Shown here piece by piece: positions 7,164-14,088 of a stretch of DNA of 19,396 bases. The position numbers and the translations under genes were made by a program. The notes beneath the pieces are model-generated. The model did no database searches and was not told the origin of the DNA. It worked only from the letters and a program-made list of their open reading frames with translations. Positions within the stretch are counted from its first letter, which is position 1. Each line of letters starts with the position of its first letter. Source of the stretch: JAWLDB01 sp041686915 (GTDB taxonomy: Bacteria; Bacillota; UBA994; UBA5500); assembly GCA_041686915.1 (NCBI GenBank), contig JAWLDB010000032.1:1-19396 (forward strand), given 5' to 3'.

Positions 7164-7601
7164 CTATTGATGTAAATCCAAAATCGACTTCATAGCCTGC
7201 AGCCCATTTATCAGCCCTTCCACAGCATCACTCTGCAAATCCGCAAATGTTACAGCCAGATGCCTGCGCACAGCTGCATGGATTTCCTGGAACTTTTCCT
7301 CTGCCTTGTCGGCAGGATATAGACGCACCAAACGTTGATCCGACTCATCTTCCCGCTTATCAATAAAGCCCTGCTCAGACAGGCTGTCGACTGTCTTGGA
7401 AACATGCGACTTGGCCAATCCTGTCAGCCGGGAAAGCTTGCTCACCGAGCACCCGGGCTGTCCGTGCAGTTGGCGCATGATCATCATGCTGGTCATACCC
7501 AATCTGTATTCCTTCAAAGCTTCGTTGACCAACTCGAAAACTCCCTTGTTCACCTCTCGCAGCAGATCCATCAATTCTTCATGTCGGTTTACCAAACTCA
7601 C
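7164..7601 (-). CDS. MarR family transcriptional regulator
   Basis: A 145-residue winged-helix repressor when started at GTG 7601, the usual MarR length. The recognition region is CSVSKLSRLTGLAKSHVSKTV (in segments, 51-71), followed by the wing KREDESDQRLVRLYP (82-96), with helical dimerisation segments at both ends. An upstream GTG at 7652 would give 162 residues, but that extension crosses the predicted -10 and the palindromic operator and has no Shine-Dalgarno sequence. GTG 7601 has AAGGGCAGG just upstream, and TTG 7595 is also possible. The MATE gene follows 38 bp later, which suggests a local drug- or metabolite-responsive repressor of efflux. The ligand is unknown. Confidence 0.9.
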   Translation of the reverse strand: MSLVNRHEELMDLLREVNKGVFELVNEALKEYRLGMTSMMIMRQLHGQPGCSVSKLSRLTGLAKSHVSKTVDSLSEQGFIDKREDESDQRLVRLYPADKAEEKFQEIHAAVRRHLAVTFADLQSDAVEGLINGLQAMKSILDLHQ

Positions 7602-7611
7602 CCCTGCCCTT

Positions 7612-7627
7612 CGTTCACTAGCGAACG
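7612..7627. promoter_or_regulatory. Palindromic operator, probable MarR autoregulatory site
   Basis: CGTTCACTAGCGAACG is a 16-bp dyad with a single mismatched pair (A7617/C7622). It lies between the predicted marR -10 and the start codon, where a bound repressor would block transcription. Size and position fit MarR operators; binding by the neighbouring MarR is inference. Confidence 0.65.
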
Positions 7628-7642
7628 TTCTCCATAGAACAT

Positions 7643-7672
7643 AATATACCACCTGCGCCTTGTCCTTGACAA
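7643..7672 (-). promoter_or_regulatory. Candidate sigma-A promoter of marR
   Basis: On the minus strand TTGTCA (7672-7667) and TATATT (7648-7643) are separated by 18 bp. Transcription would start near 7636, placing the dyad operator at roughly +9 to +25. The -35 lies in the centre and arm of a long inverted repeat. Confidence 0.6.
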
Positions 7673-7690
7673 GGCGCAGGTGACTTTTTT
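7650..7690 (+). terminator. 15-bp-arm inverted repeat with T-run on the plus side
   Basis: CACCTGCGCCTTGTC (7650-7664) and GACAAGGCGCAGGTG (7668-7682) form a perfect 15-bp stem around a 3-nt centre. On the plus strand it is followed by ACTTTTTTG, the form of an intrinsic terminator. No plus-strand gene is present, so it may block antisense transcription into the FtsH-like gene or serve as a second operator. On the minus strand no U-run follows the hairpin, so it is not an obvious terminator for the FtsH-like gene. Confidence 0.55.
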
Positions 7691-7712
7691 GTTAGACCTC
7701 GAGCATGCAGAA

Positions 7713-7737
7713 AGACGGCAGCTCGCAGCTGCCGTCT
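7713..7737 (-). terminator. Hairpin terminator after the FtsH-like gene
   Basis: AGACGGCAGCT (7713-7723) pairs perfectly with AGCTGCCGTCT (7727-7737) around a 3-nt loop, 14 bp past the stop codon. In minus orientation only UU then CUGC follows, so the U-tract is weak. Termination is likely but may be incomplete. Confidence 0.6.
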
Positions 7738-7751
7738 CCCGGATCCGCACT

Positions 7752-9248
7752 TTATGCTACTGCTTGATGCTCTGCCAGCATCTGACGCAGCCTGTCACCG
7801 TCAACGCGCTCTTCCTTAAGCAGCAGCGCAACCACTTGTTCAAGAACTTGCTGCTCCTTGTTCAAGAATTCGTTGACATGATCTCCTACCTGCTTGAGCA
7901 GGTCCTGCTCAGCTTCATAGAAGGCTTTCCTGTCAACTACCTCCTCATCAACTACGCCGAGTGATGACATTCCAGACAGGATATAACGGCGTGCCAGCTT
8001 GATGGCTTCCTGGAAGTCACCACCAGCGCCGGTGCTACGGCTGCCGAGCAGCAGGTCTTCAGATGCTGCTCCAGCCAATAGTACCCATAGCTGTTCCTTG
8101 ATCTGATGCTCTGTCTGCAGATAGCTATCGCCACCTGGAGTCTGACGTACATAACCAAGCGCATTACCACGTGACAAGATACTGATGTTAGATACCGACC
8201 CTGGACGCACATGCTCTGCGACTAGCGCATGGCCAGCTTCATGAACTGCAATCCGGCGCTGCTCTTCGCCACCTGGGCGTCTGTCCAGCTTCTCGCCCAT
8301 CATTACCTTGTCTATGCTGTCAACAAAGTGTCGATGAGTGAGTGCATCTGCGCTCTCGCGCATCGCGAGGATGGCCGCCTCATTGGTTAGGCTTTCCAAA
8401 TGGGCCCCGGAGAAGCCATAAGTGTCTTCTGCCAACCTCTCTAACGAGATATCTGACGCTAGTGGTTTGTTGCGCGTATGCAGTTTGAGAATCTGCAGGC
8501 GTGCTTCCTTGTCCGGCAGATCTACGCGCACGATACGGTCAAATCGACCAGGGCGCATCAGTGCGCTGTCCAGCAAGTCTGGACGGTTGGTTGCACCAAG
8601 CAGCAGAACCCGCACATCATCGTCCGTTGTCATTCCATCCATCTCAACCAACAGCTGGTTGAGGGTTTGGTCGTATTCCATGTGGCTTGAGTTCTGACCA
8701 CGCTTGCCGCCCAGTACGTCAATCTCATCGATGAAGATGATGGCTTTAGTCTTTTTCTGTTTACGCGCAGTCTCCTGCGCACGCTCAAACAGTTGACGGA
8801 CACGTTGCGCACCTACACCGGCGTACATTTCAATGAACTCGCTGCCTGCAGCAGCCAGGTAAGCCGCATCAGTATAAGCGGCAGCCGCCTTGGCCAAAAG
8901 GGTCTTACCGGTGCCTGGAGGCCCGCTAAGCAGAATGCCCTTGAGCGGCCTAATACCCAAACGTTTGGCCTGTTCCTCCTGGTTAATAAAATCGAGGGCC
9001 TCGCGCAGTTCCTGCTTAGCCACTGCCTGTCCACCGATATCATCAAAGGATGTGTGCTTCTTTCTGCCTTCAGACTTGATGAGGATGCCGGTTGAACCTC
9101 CCGCAACATTGCCTACTCCCATGCGATTGGCGATTAGATACAAGAACGCCGCAAACAGTACGATGGGAGCAACATTGATGCCTACATAAGTTGCAAAGAT
9201 CAGTAATGCCAGGGCTACGCCAACAGCAATTTCCTTACGGTATTTCAT
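7752..9248 (-). CDS. Short FtsH-like membrane AAA protease without extracytoplasmic domain
   Basis: This 498-residue protein combines an AAA ATPase and an M41 zinc peptidase. Two hydrophobic stretches lie close together (about 7-21 and 26-41), so there is almost no loop between them, whereas housekeeping FtsH has a domain of about 70 residues there and a total length above 600. Visible motifs are Walker A GPPGTGKT (109-116), Walker B IIFIDEID (170-177), the second region of homology ATNRPDLLDSALMRPGRFDR (219-238), zinc site HEAGH (336-340), and a likely third metal ligand D411 in GGDFQEA. The pore loop reads EMYAGVG rather than the usual MFVGVG. All catalytic residues are present, so activity is expected. 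The ATG at 9248 overlaps the upstream gene as ATGA, with GGAGGT 8 nt before it. Substrates are unknown. The gene is probably a paralogue of FtsH rather than the housekeeping copy. Confidence 0.88.
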   Translation of the reverse strand: MKYRKEIAVGVALALLIFATYVGINVAPIVLFAAFLYLIANRMGVGNVAGGSTGILIKSEGRKKHTSFDDIGGQAVAKQELREALDFINQEEQAKRLGIRPLKGILLSGPPGTGKTLLAKAAAAYTDAAYLAAAGSEFIEMYAGVGAQRVRQLFERAQETARKQKKTKAIIFIDEIDVLGGKRGQNSSHMEYDQTLNQLLVEMDGMTTDDDVRVLLLGATNRPDLLDSALMRPGRFDRIVRVDLPDKEARLQILKLHTRNKPLASDISLERLAEDTYGFSGAHLESLTNEAAILAMRESADALTHRHFVDSIDKVMMGEKLDRRPGGEEQRRIAVHEAGHALVAEHVRPGSVSNISILSRGNALGYVRQTPGGDSYLQTEHQIKEQLWVLLAGAASEDLLLGSRSTGAGGDFQEAIKLARRYILSGMSSLGVVDEEVVDRKAFYEAEQDLLKQVGDHVNEFLNKEQQVLEQVVALLLKEERVDGDRLRQMLAEHQAVA

Positions 9249-9775
9249 CGGTCCTCACCTCCTGCTTGTATGATTGGCAGGACGTCGTACAGAACATTAT
9301 CACCTGCGCGCAGTTCAACATAGATTGACTGCTCGCCGACTCCTACTCTGTAAGCAGCTCCTGCCTGTTTAGCAATTTGCGCAATACGATCAGTCATGAG
9401 CACAAACTCATGTCGGCGCTGCGCCTCCTTAAGTGTAAGGTCGACAGCAGCACGCACATCTGTTAGCTGTGCGTTGCGCGTATCTTCCCAAGTGATATCA
9501 ATCTGCTGCCTCGGTACTGCTTTCTCCAGGACGCGATTTACTTCCTCGCCTACTAGTGAAAAGTCTGCGTCGTCCTTGATGCTTAGCTTAAGGCTGAACT
9601 CATCTCTTCCATTTTTCAACTCAACAGCTGTTACTCCACTGACTGCCGCCAACTGCTCTTCCAGTGGACCTTGAACAGCACTTCTCTGCCACAGCCAATA
9701 ACCGGCGAATAGCATAGTGCTGGCTAGTCCAAATGCAATTAGGGCAATCGGCCACTTAATCTCTGGCAACTTCAT
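9245..9775 (-). CDS. Unrecognised single-pass membrane protein, partner of the FtsH-like gene
   Basis: I do not recognise a family. The protein is 176 residues from the ATG at 9775, which has AAAGGTGG about 9 nt upstream. An earlier ATG at 9799 has no ribosome binding site. One transmembrane segment is visible at about 9-28 (WPIALIAFGLASTMLFAGYWLW). The rest is soluble, with two apparent alpha/beta modules (about 45-100 and 115-176) and many charged residues. The coding region ends in a 4-bp ATGA overlap with the FtsH-like protease, implying tight translational coupling, and it has its own promoter after the pgsA terminator. It may be an adaptor or modulator of the protease, analogous in position only to proteins such as HflK/HflC. 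That role is inference from context. Confidence 0.8.
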   Translation of the reverse strand: MKLPEIKWPIALIAFGLASTMLFAGYWLWQRSAVQGPLEEQLAAVSGVTAVELKNGRDEFSLKLSIKDDADFSLVGEEVNRVLEKAVPRQQIDITWEDTRNAQLTDVRAAVDLTLKEAQRRHEFVLMTDRIAQIAKQAGAAYRVGVGEQSIYVELRAGDNVLYDVLPIIQAGGEDR

Positions 9776-9828
9776 GCTGTTCACCACCTTTTCTAGCATT
9801 AATTAGTTTACATAAAGCTGCAACGTTC

Positions 9829-9837
9829 AGTATAACA
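9829..9837 (-). promoter_or_regulatory. Extended -10 promoter for the membrane protein / FtsH-like pair
   Basis: The minus strand reads TGTTATACT (9837-9829), an extended -10 (TGnTATAAT-like) with no convincing -35. It lies between the pgsA terminator and the start at 9775, where a promoter for this pair would be expected. Confidence 0.5.
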
Positions 9838-9877
9838 CAAAACGCCGCGAAGCGCAGGCTGTAATATGTGGCAGCAT

Positions 9878-9904
9878 AAAAGCCGCGGGGAAACCCGCGG
9901 CTTT
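9878..9904 (-). terminator. Intrinsic terminator after pgsA
   Basis: AAAGCCGCGGG (9879-9889) pairs perfectly with CCCGCGGCTTT (9894-9904) around a 4-nt loop, 17 bp past the pgsA stop. In minus orientation the 3' arm ends in UUU plus one further U, then A. GC-rich and strong, with a short U-tract. Confidence 0.8.
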
Positions 9905-9920
9905 CGTCACATTCATTCTG

Positions 9921-10460
9921 CTATTGCCACTTTAGCTTCTGGCCCACGCGCACGAAGTAGTCAATGCCAGACCAGATGGTTACGATCACAGCTACTGCAA
10001 CGGCAATGTCAGTGAAAGGGAAGTTGATTAAGCTAAAAGGATAATTGTGTATCAACAGTCCAGAGATAGCGACAATCTGCATAACGGTTTTGAACTTAGC
10101 GAAACCGCTAGCCTGAACAATAATGCCTTCAGCAGCGGCTACTGACCGCAACCCGGTTACGGCAAGTTCCCGGGAAATAATCACAATCGCTATCCATGCT
10201 GGTAGAATGGCCGCCTCTACAAGCGACACCAGGGCAGCAGTGATCAGCAGCTTATCGGCTAATGGATCAAGCAACTTGCCAAGGTTGGTTACCTCGCTGC
10301 GTTTGCGTGCTACATATCCGTCCAACCCATCAGTGCTAGCCGCCAAGACAAATATGCCCGTTGCAATGAAGGTTCCGTAAGGAATCTTTTCAAGCACGAA
10401 GAACAGAAAGACGGGCACTAACAATATCCGTGAAATTGTGATGCGATTAGCCAAACTCAT
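9921..10460 (-). CDS. pgsA: CDP-diacylglycerol--glycerol-3-phosphate 3-phosphatidyltransferase
   Basis: This 179-residue integral membrane enzyme makes phosphatidylglycerol phosphate, the committed step to phosphatidylglycerol and cardiolipin. The CDP-alcohol phosphotransferase signature D-x2-DG-x2-AR-x8-G-x3-D-x3-D is complete: D44, D47-G48, A51-R52, G61, D65 and D69 (TDGLDGYVARKRSEVTNLG, then KLLDPLADK). Several hydrophobic helices follow, as in other PgsA proteins. The start MSLANRITISRILLVP is the typical family N-terminus. The ATG at 10460 overlaps the rimO stop by 4 bp (ATGA). Its neighbourhood upstream of cinA and recA is the same as in Bacillus. Related CDP-alcohol transferases such as phosphatidylserine synthase are less likely given the length and N-terminus. 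Confidence 0.95.
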   Translation of the reverse strand: MSLANRITISRILLVPVFLFFVLEKIPYGTFIATGIFVLAASTDGLDGYVARKRSEVTNLGKLLDPLADKLLITAALVSLVEAAILPAWIAIVIISRELAVTGLRSVAAAEGIIVQASGFAKFKTVMQIVAISGLLIHNYPFSLINFPFTDIAVAVAVIVTIWSGIDYFVRVGQKLKWQ

Positions 10461-11779
10461 CGGTGGATCACCCCAAGCAAATCGTAATCCCTGGCAGCTT
10501 CTACGTCAACCAGTATTAATTCCCCGGGTTTGGCAGAACAGTCGCGTACGTAAACTAGGCCGTCGACATCAGGAGCATCCTTGCGGCTACGACCAGTAAT
10601 ACCCTTCCCTTCGCGCCACGCCTCTTCCACCAGCACTTCTATCGTCCTACCGGCAAACCGCTGATTGCGCGCTCGCGAAATTGGCTGCTGCAGCCTCATC
10701 AGGTGGTCACGGCGCTGCTCCTTCACTGACTCAGCAATCTGATCGTCACGCGATGCGGCTGCTGTTCCTTCTTCCTGGGAATACGTAAATACTCCTACAT
10801 GGTCGAACTGCATATCCTGCAAAAACTCAGCCAACTCCTGAAACTCCGCTTCAGTTTCACCTGGAAAACCGACGATGAAGGATGTACGCAGAGTCAGATC
10901 TGGTATGCGCTCACGCAGCCGGTTGAGCAAGCTGCGAATTGCCTCTACGTCGTGAGGACGGCGCATATCCTTAAGAATCCGTGGATTTATGTGCTGTAGC
11001 GGAAGGTCCAGGTAGTTGAGAACGCGGTCTTCCGTGGCTATCAATTCGATGAGCTCGTCAGTAAAATGGGTCGGATAACAGTAAAGTAACCGATACCAGG
11101 CTACGCCATCAACTCTTATCAGATCACGCAGCAGGTTGGTCAGCTCAAAGCTACCATAGCGATCAAGCCCATAGCGCGTGGTGTCCTGAGCAATCAGATT
11201 GACCTCAACTACCTGTTCCTGGGCCAAAGCCCGCACTTCCTCTACGATGTGCTCTTTGCTTCTGCTGTGAAAATCACCGCGCACCAAGGGGATGGCGCAA
11301 TATGAGCAACGGTTGTTGCACCCTTCCGCAATCTTCACATAGGCGCTATGGTTAGGGGTTACGCGTAGCCGCTTACCTGCGGTTTCATAATCAAACGTCG
11401 CTTCACCTACCAAGAGCACCCGCTCACCACTCAGTACGCGTTCAATGCCCTCTACGAGGCGGTGAAAAGTGCCCGTGCCAAACACGCCATCAACTTCCGG
11501 CATCTCGGCCAGAATTTCCTCGCCGTAACGCTGGGTGAGGCAGCCGGTTACTATCAAGGCCTTACAGTTCCCGTTCTCTTTCCATTCAGCCATTTCCAGG
11601 ACCGTATTGATTGATTCCTGCTTGGCAGTCTCAATAAAGCCGCAGGTATTGACAATCAGTATGTCGGCCTCGGCGGGGTTGTTGGTGATAATGAACTTAC
11701 GTTCTTTCAGGTCGCCTAGCATTATTTCTGCATCGACTGTGTTCTTGGCACAACCGAGGGTGATCATTCCAACTTTCAA
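10457..11779 (-). CDS. rimO: Ribosomal protein uS12 methylthiotransferase RimO
   Basis: This 440-residue radical-SAM methylthiotransferase is expected to add a methylthio group to the conserved aspartate of ribosomal protein S12. The N-terminal UPF0004 domain carries three cluster cysteines, C10 (TLGCAKN), C46 (VNTCGF) and C80 (VTGCLTQRY). The radical SAM core has the CxxxCxxC motif C154/C158/C161 in EGCNNRCSYCAIP. A TRAM domain occupies about 375-440. LGCAKNTVDAE favours RimO over the tRNA enzyme MiaB. The start is TTG 11779, with AGGAGG 7 nt upstream. The gene lies 37 bp after the helicase and overlaps pgsA. Confidence 0.95.
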   Translation of the reverse strand: MKVGMITLGCAKNTVDAEIMLGDLKERKFIITNNPAEADILIVNTCGFIETAKQESINTVLEMAEWKENGNCKALIVTGCLTQRYGEEILAEMPEVDGVFGTGTFHRLVEGIERVLSGERVLLVGEATFDYETAGKRLRVTPNHSAYVKIAEGCNNRCSYCAIPLVRGDFHSRSKEHIVEEVRALAQEQVVEVNLIAQDTTRYGLDRYGSFELTNLLRDLIRVDGVAWYRLLYCYPTHFTDELIELIATEDRVLNYLDLPLQHINPRILKDMRRPHDVEAIRSLLNRLRERIPDLTLRTSFIVGFPGETEAEFQELAEFLQDMQFDHVGVFTYSQEEGTAAASRDDQIAESVKEQRRDHLMRLQQPISRARNQRFAGRTIEVLVEEAWREGKGITGRSRKDAPDVDGLVYVRDCSAKPGELILVDVEAARDYDLLGVIHR

Positions 11780-11816
11780 GGCAGGGCCTCCTCAGGTACT
11801 AATCTTGCTTTATTCT

Positions 11817-14081
11817 TTATTCTGCCACAGCAGCCTGCAGGGATGCCTGAACTGCCGCAAGCAATGCAAGCGCTACACTTTTGCCCTTTTCGCCTACCTC
11901 GCCCAATGGCCCAACGCAAGACGGGCAGCCCGAATCACAATGGCATCCAGCAATGGCTTGCTCCGCAGCTTCCAGCAGCTGCCTGCGCATGGTATAGAGC
12001 TTTTCCGCCAACCCGATACCTCCTGGATACAGGTCGTACAGATAGACTGTGGGTTGACCGGTGAAGGGAGCTCGCACCTGGCAGACTACACCAATATCAC
12101 GGGCATCGGTCAGGAGGTACACCGGCGCAATCGAGCGCAGGACGTTCGAAAGGCCGACTAATCCGCTCTGGAGCGAGTCAGCATCGATCTCAGATGGGGC
12201 GGAAATGCTGAACCAAAAGGCTGTTGTATGGGTCTGTTCCTCTGGCAAGCGGATTTTGCCCCAACCAACGTTTTCATGGGTGTGCAGCCGTACCTTCTTG
12301 AAAATGGTAGCGAAGGCAGTAATAGCAACTTCCCCTTGGGCGAATTCCGCTGCCTGCCCTTTATCCTGATCCAGTACCGATAGCACCTGTAAGTTGACGG
12401 CCAGGTTGGCATCAGTATAGTAGTCGACATCTACCGGGTGTACGTAAGCCTTCTTCTCGATAAAATCCAGCTTGTCAACATGATACTGCTGCCCATCATG
12501 AATGTAAATGGCTTCATCATGAACTGTGGTCATAGCGCCCATTCGATCTATCTCGCCAATCACCCGCGCGCCATTATGCTGGTCAATGATCACGAAATTG
12601 TCTATGCTAGCGCTGCGCAGGCCTATCTCTTCAGCCGGGAAAGATTCTGACATCCAAAAATACCGATTCTCCGCCTGCTTGAGCACCCGGGCGTCAGCCA
12701 GAAACTCCAAGATCTCCTGACGGGTTGGATCATCCTTGATTTCCGCTTCGTCAAAAGGCAGTTCAAAAGATGCGCATTTGAGGTGACTCACAAGTACGAG
12801 CAAGTTCTCTGGATTGACCAGGCCGTGTTCCGGTGAGCCTGCCAAGAAGTACTGCGGGTGCTGCATCAGGTACTGATCCAAGGGTAAGCTGCTACCAACC
12901 AGGATTGCCAGAGATGCGCTTTGTCTCCGGCCCACACGACCTATCTGTTGCCAGCTGCTGGCTATGCTGCCGGCATACCCTGCCATCACACAGACTTCCA
13001 GCTGACCGATATCCACGCCTAGTTCGAGTGCATTGGTGCTGACGACACCCATCAGCTCCCCGCTGCGTAAACCAGCCTCAATCCGCCGGCGCTCGTTGGG
13101 CAAGTAACCTCCCCGGTAGCCTGCAATGCGGGAAGAAACTCCTTTACGTTCACGTAGATAGGTTAACATCAGTTCCACTGATTGCCTGCTGCGTCCAAAG
13201 ACGATGGTCTGCAAGCCATTTCCAAGGACCAGGTCAGCCAATCTGGTAGCTTCCAGCAGGGTGCTGCGACGAATGCCAAGCTGAGCGTTAACTACAGGCG
13301 GGTTATAAAAGAGGATGTGACGCTCGCCACGGGGAGCACCGTTTTGATCGACCAGCTCTACCGGCTGCCCCAGTATTTTCTCTGCCAATTCAGCAGGATT
13401 GGCAATGGTGGCTGAACTGCAGATGAACTGTGGGCGTGAACCGTAGAAAGCGCACAGCCTAAGCAACCTGCGCAGTACATTGGCAACATGACTTCCGAAT
13501 ACTCCCCGGTAAGTATGCAACTCATCCACGACGATATACTTCAGATTTTGAAATAGCTTCACCCACTTGGTGTGATGAGGCAGGATACCGGTATGCAGCA
13601 TATCTGGATTTGTGACAACGATATGCCCAGCAGTCCGCACTGCCTGCCTGGCTGCTGGAGGTGTATCGCCATCATACGTAAACGTCTTGATATCCACCTG
13701 CATAGCGTCAGCAGCCTTCATTAGGTCAACCACCTGATCCTGCGCTAGAGCCTTGGTTGGAAACAAGTATAGAGCGCGGGCTGTATCATCCTGCAGGATA
13801 TGGTTGAGTACTGGGACATTGTAGCAGAGTGTCTTGCCTGAAGCTGTCGGCGTTACAACCACCACATTCTTACCCCGGGCTACGTGGTCCCAGGTCACCG
13901 CTTGATGCAGGTAGGGGCGCCTGATGCCCTTTCCCTGCAGGTAGCCAATAAGTCGGCTGTCCAAACAGCCAGGGAAGTCGGCATACTCCCCAGCAGATCC
14001 TGGCACTATGGCATGGTGGGTGATGTTCTCTGCGTACTCCGGGTTTGTCTTTAGATAATGGATCAACTGCTCAAGATTCAC
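11817..14081 (-). CDS. mrfA: MrfA/YprA-family DEAD/DEAH-box helicase with C-terminal zinc-binding domain
   Basis: This 754-residue superfamily 2 helicase starts at GTG 14081, preceded by GGAGGT about 10 nt upstream. An ORF extension to 14204 runs into ygiQ and shows no family similarity. Motifs are the Walker A region TPTASGKT (77-84), DELH (186-189), the SSAT motif III and QQIGRVGRRQ motif VI. The C-terminus has four cysteines spaced C-x-C-x3-C-x2-C (713-722) in the DUF1998/MZB region, a zinc site in characterised MrfA. B. subtilis MrfA (YprA, about 749 residues) works with the exonuclease MrfB in mitomycin C lesion repair. No mrfB-like gene follows here; rimO does. The family call is firm, and a repair role is inferred from the family. 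Confidence 0.9.
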   Translation of the reverse strand: MNLEQLIHYLKTNPEYAENITHHAIVPGSAGEYADFPGCLDSRLIGYLQGKGIRRPYLHQAVTWDHVARGKNVVVVTPTASGKTLCYNVPVLNHILQDDTARALYLFPTKALAQDQVVDLMKAADAMQVDIKTFTYDGDTPPAARQAVRTAGHIVVTNPDMLHTGILPHHTKWVKLFQNLKYIVVDELHTYRGVFGSHVANVLRRLLRLCAFYGSRPQFICSSATIANPAELAEKILGQPVELVDQNGAPRGERHILFYNPPVVNAQLGIRRSTLLEATRLADLVLGNGLQTIVFGRSRQSVELMLTYLRERKGVSSRIAGYRGGYLPNERRRIEAGLRSGELMGVVSTNALELGVDIGQLEVCVMAGYAGSIASSWQQIGRVGRRQSASLAILVGSSLPLDQYLMQHPQYFLAGSPEHGLVNPENLLVLVSHLKCASFELPFDEAEIKDDPTRQEILEFLADARVLKQAENRYFWMSESFPAEEIGLRSASIDNFVIIDQHNGARVIGEIDRMGAMTTVHDEAIYIHDGQQYHVDKLDFIEKKAYVHPVDVDYYTDANLAVNLQVLSVLDQDKGQAAEFAQGEVAITAFATIFKKVRLHTHENVGWGKIRLPEEQTHTTAFWFSISAPSEIDADSLQSGLVGLSNVLRSIAPVYLLTDARDIGVVCQVRAPFTGQPTVYLYDLYPGGIGLAEKLYTMRRQLLEAAEQAIAGCHCDSGCPSCVGPLGEVGEKGKSVALALLAAVQASLQAAVAE

Positions 14082-14088
14082 CGGTATC

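Noticed and set aside
7602..7652. Longer N-terminus for MarR (GTG at 7652)
   Set aside because: It would place the start inside the predicted promoter and in front of the operator palindrome, and has no Shine-Dalgarno sequence.
11535..12161. Plus-strand ORF of 208 residues opposite rimO and the helicase
   Set aside because: It lies wholly antisense to two well-supported genes, spans their junction, has no ribosome binding site that I can see and resembles no family.
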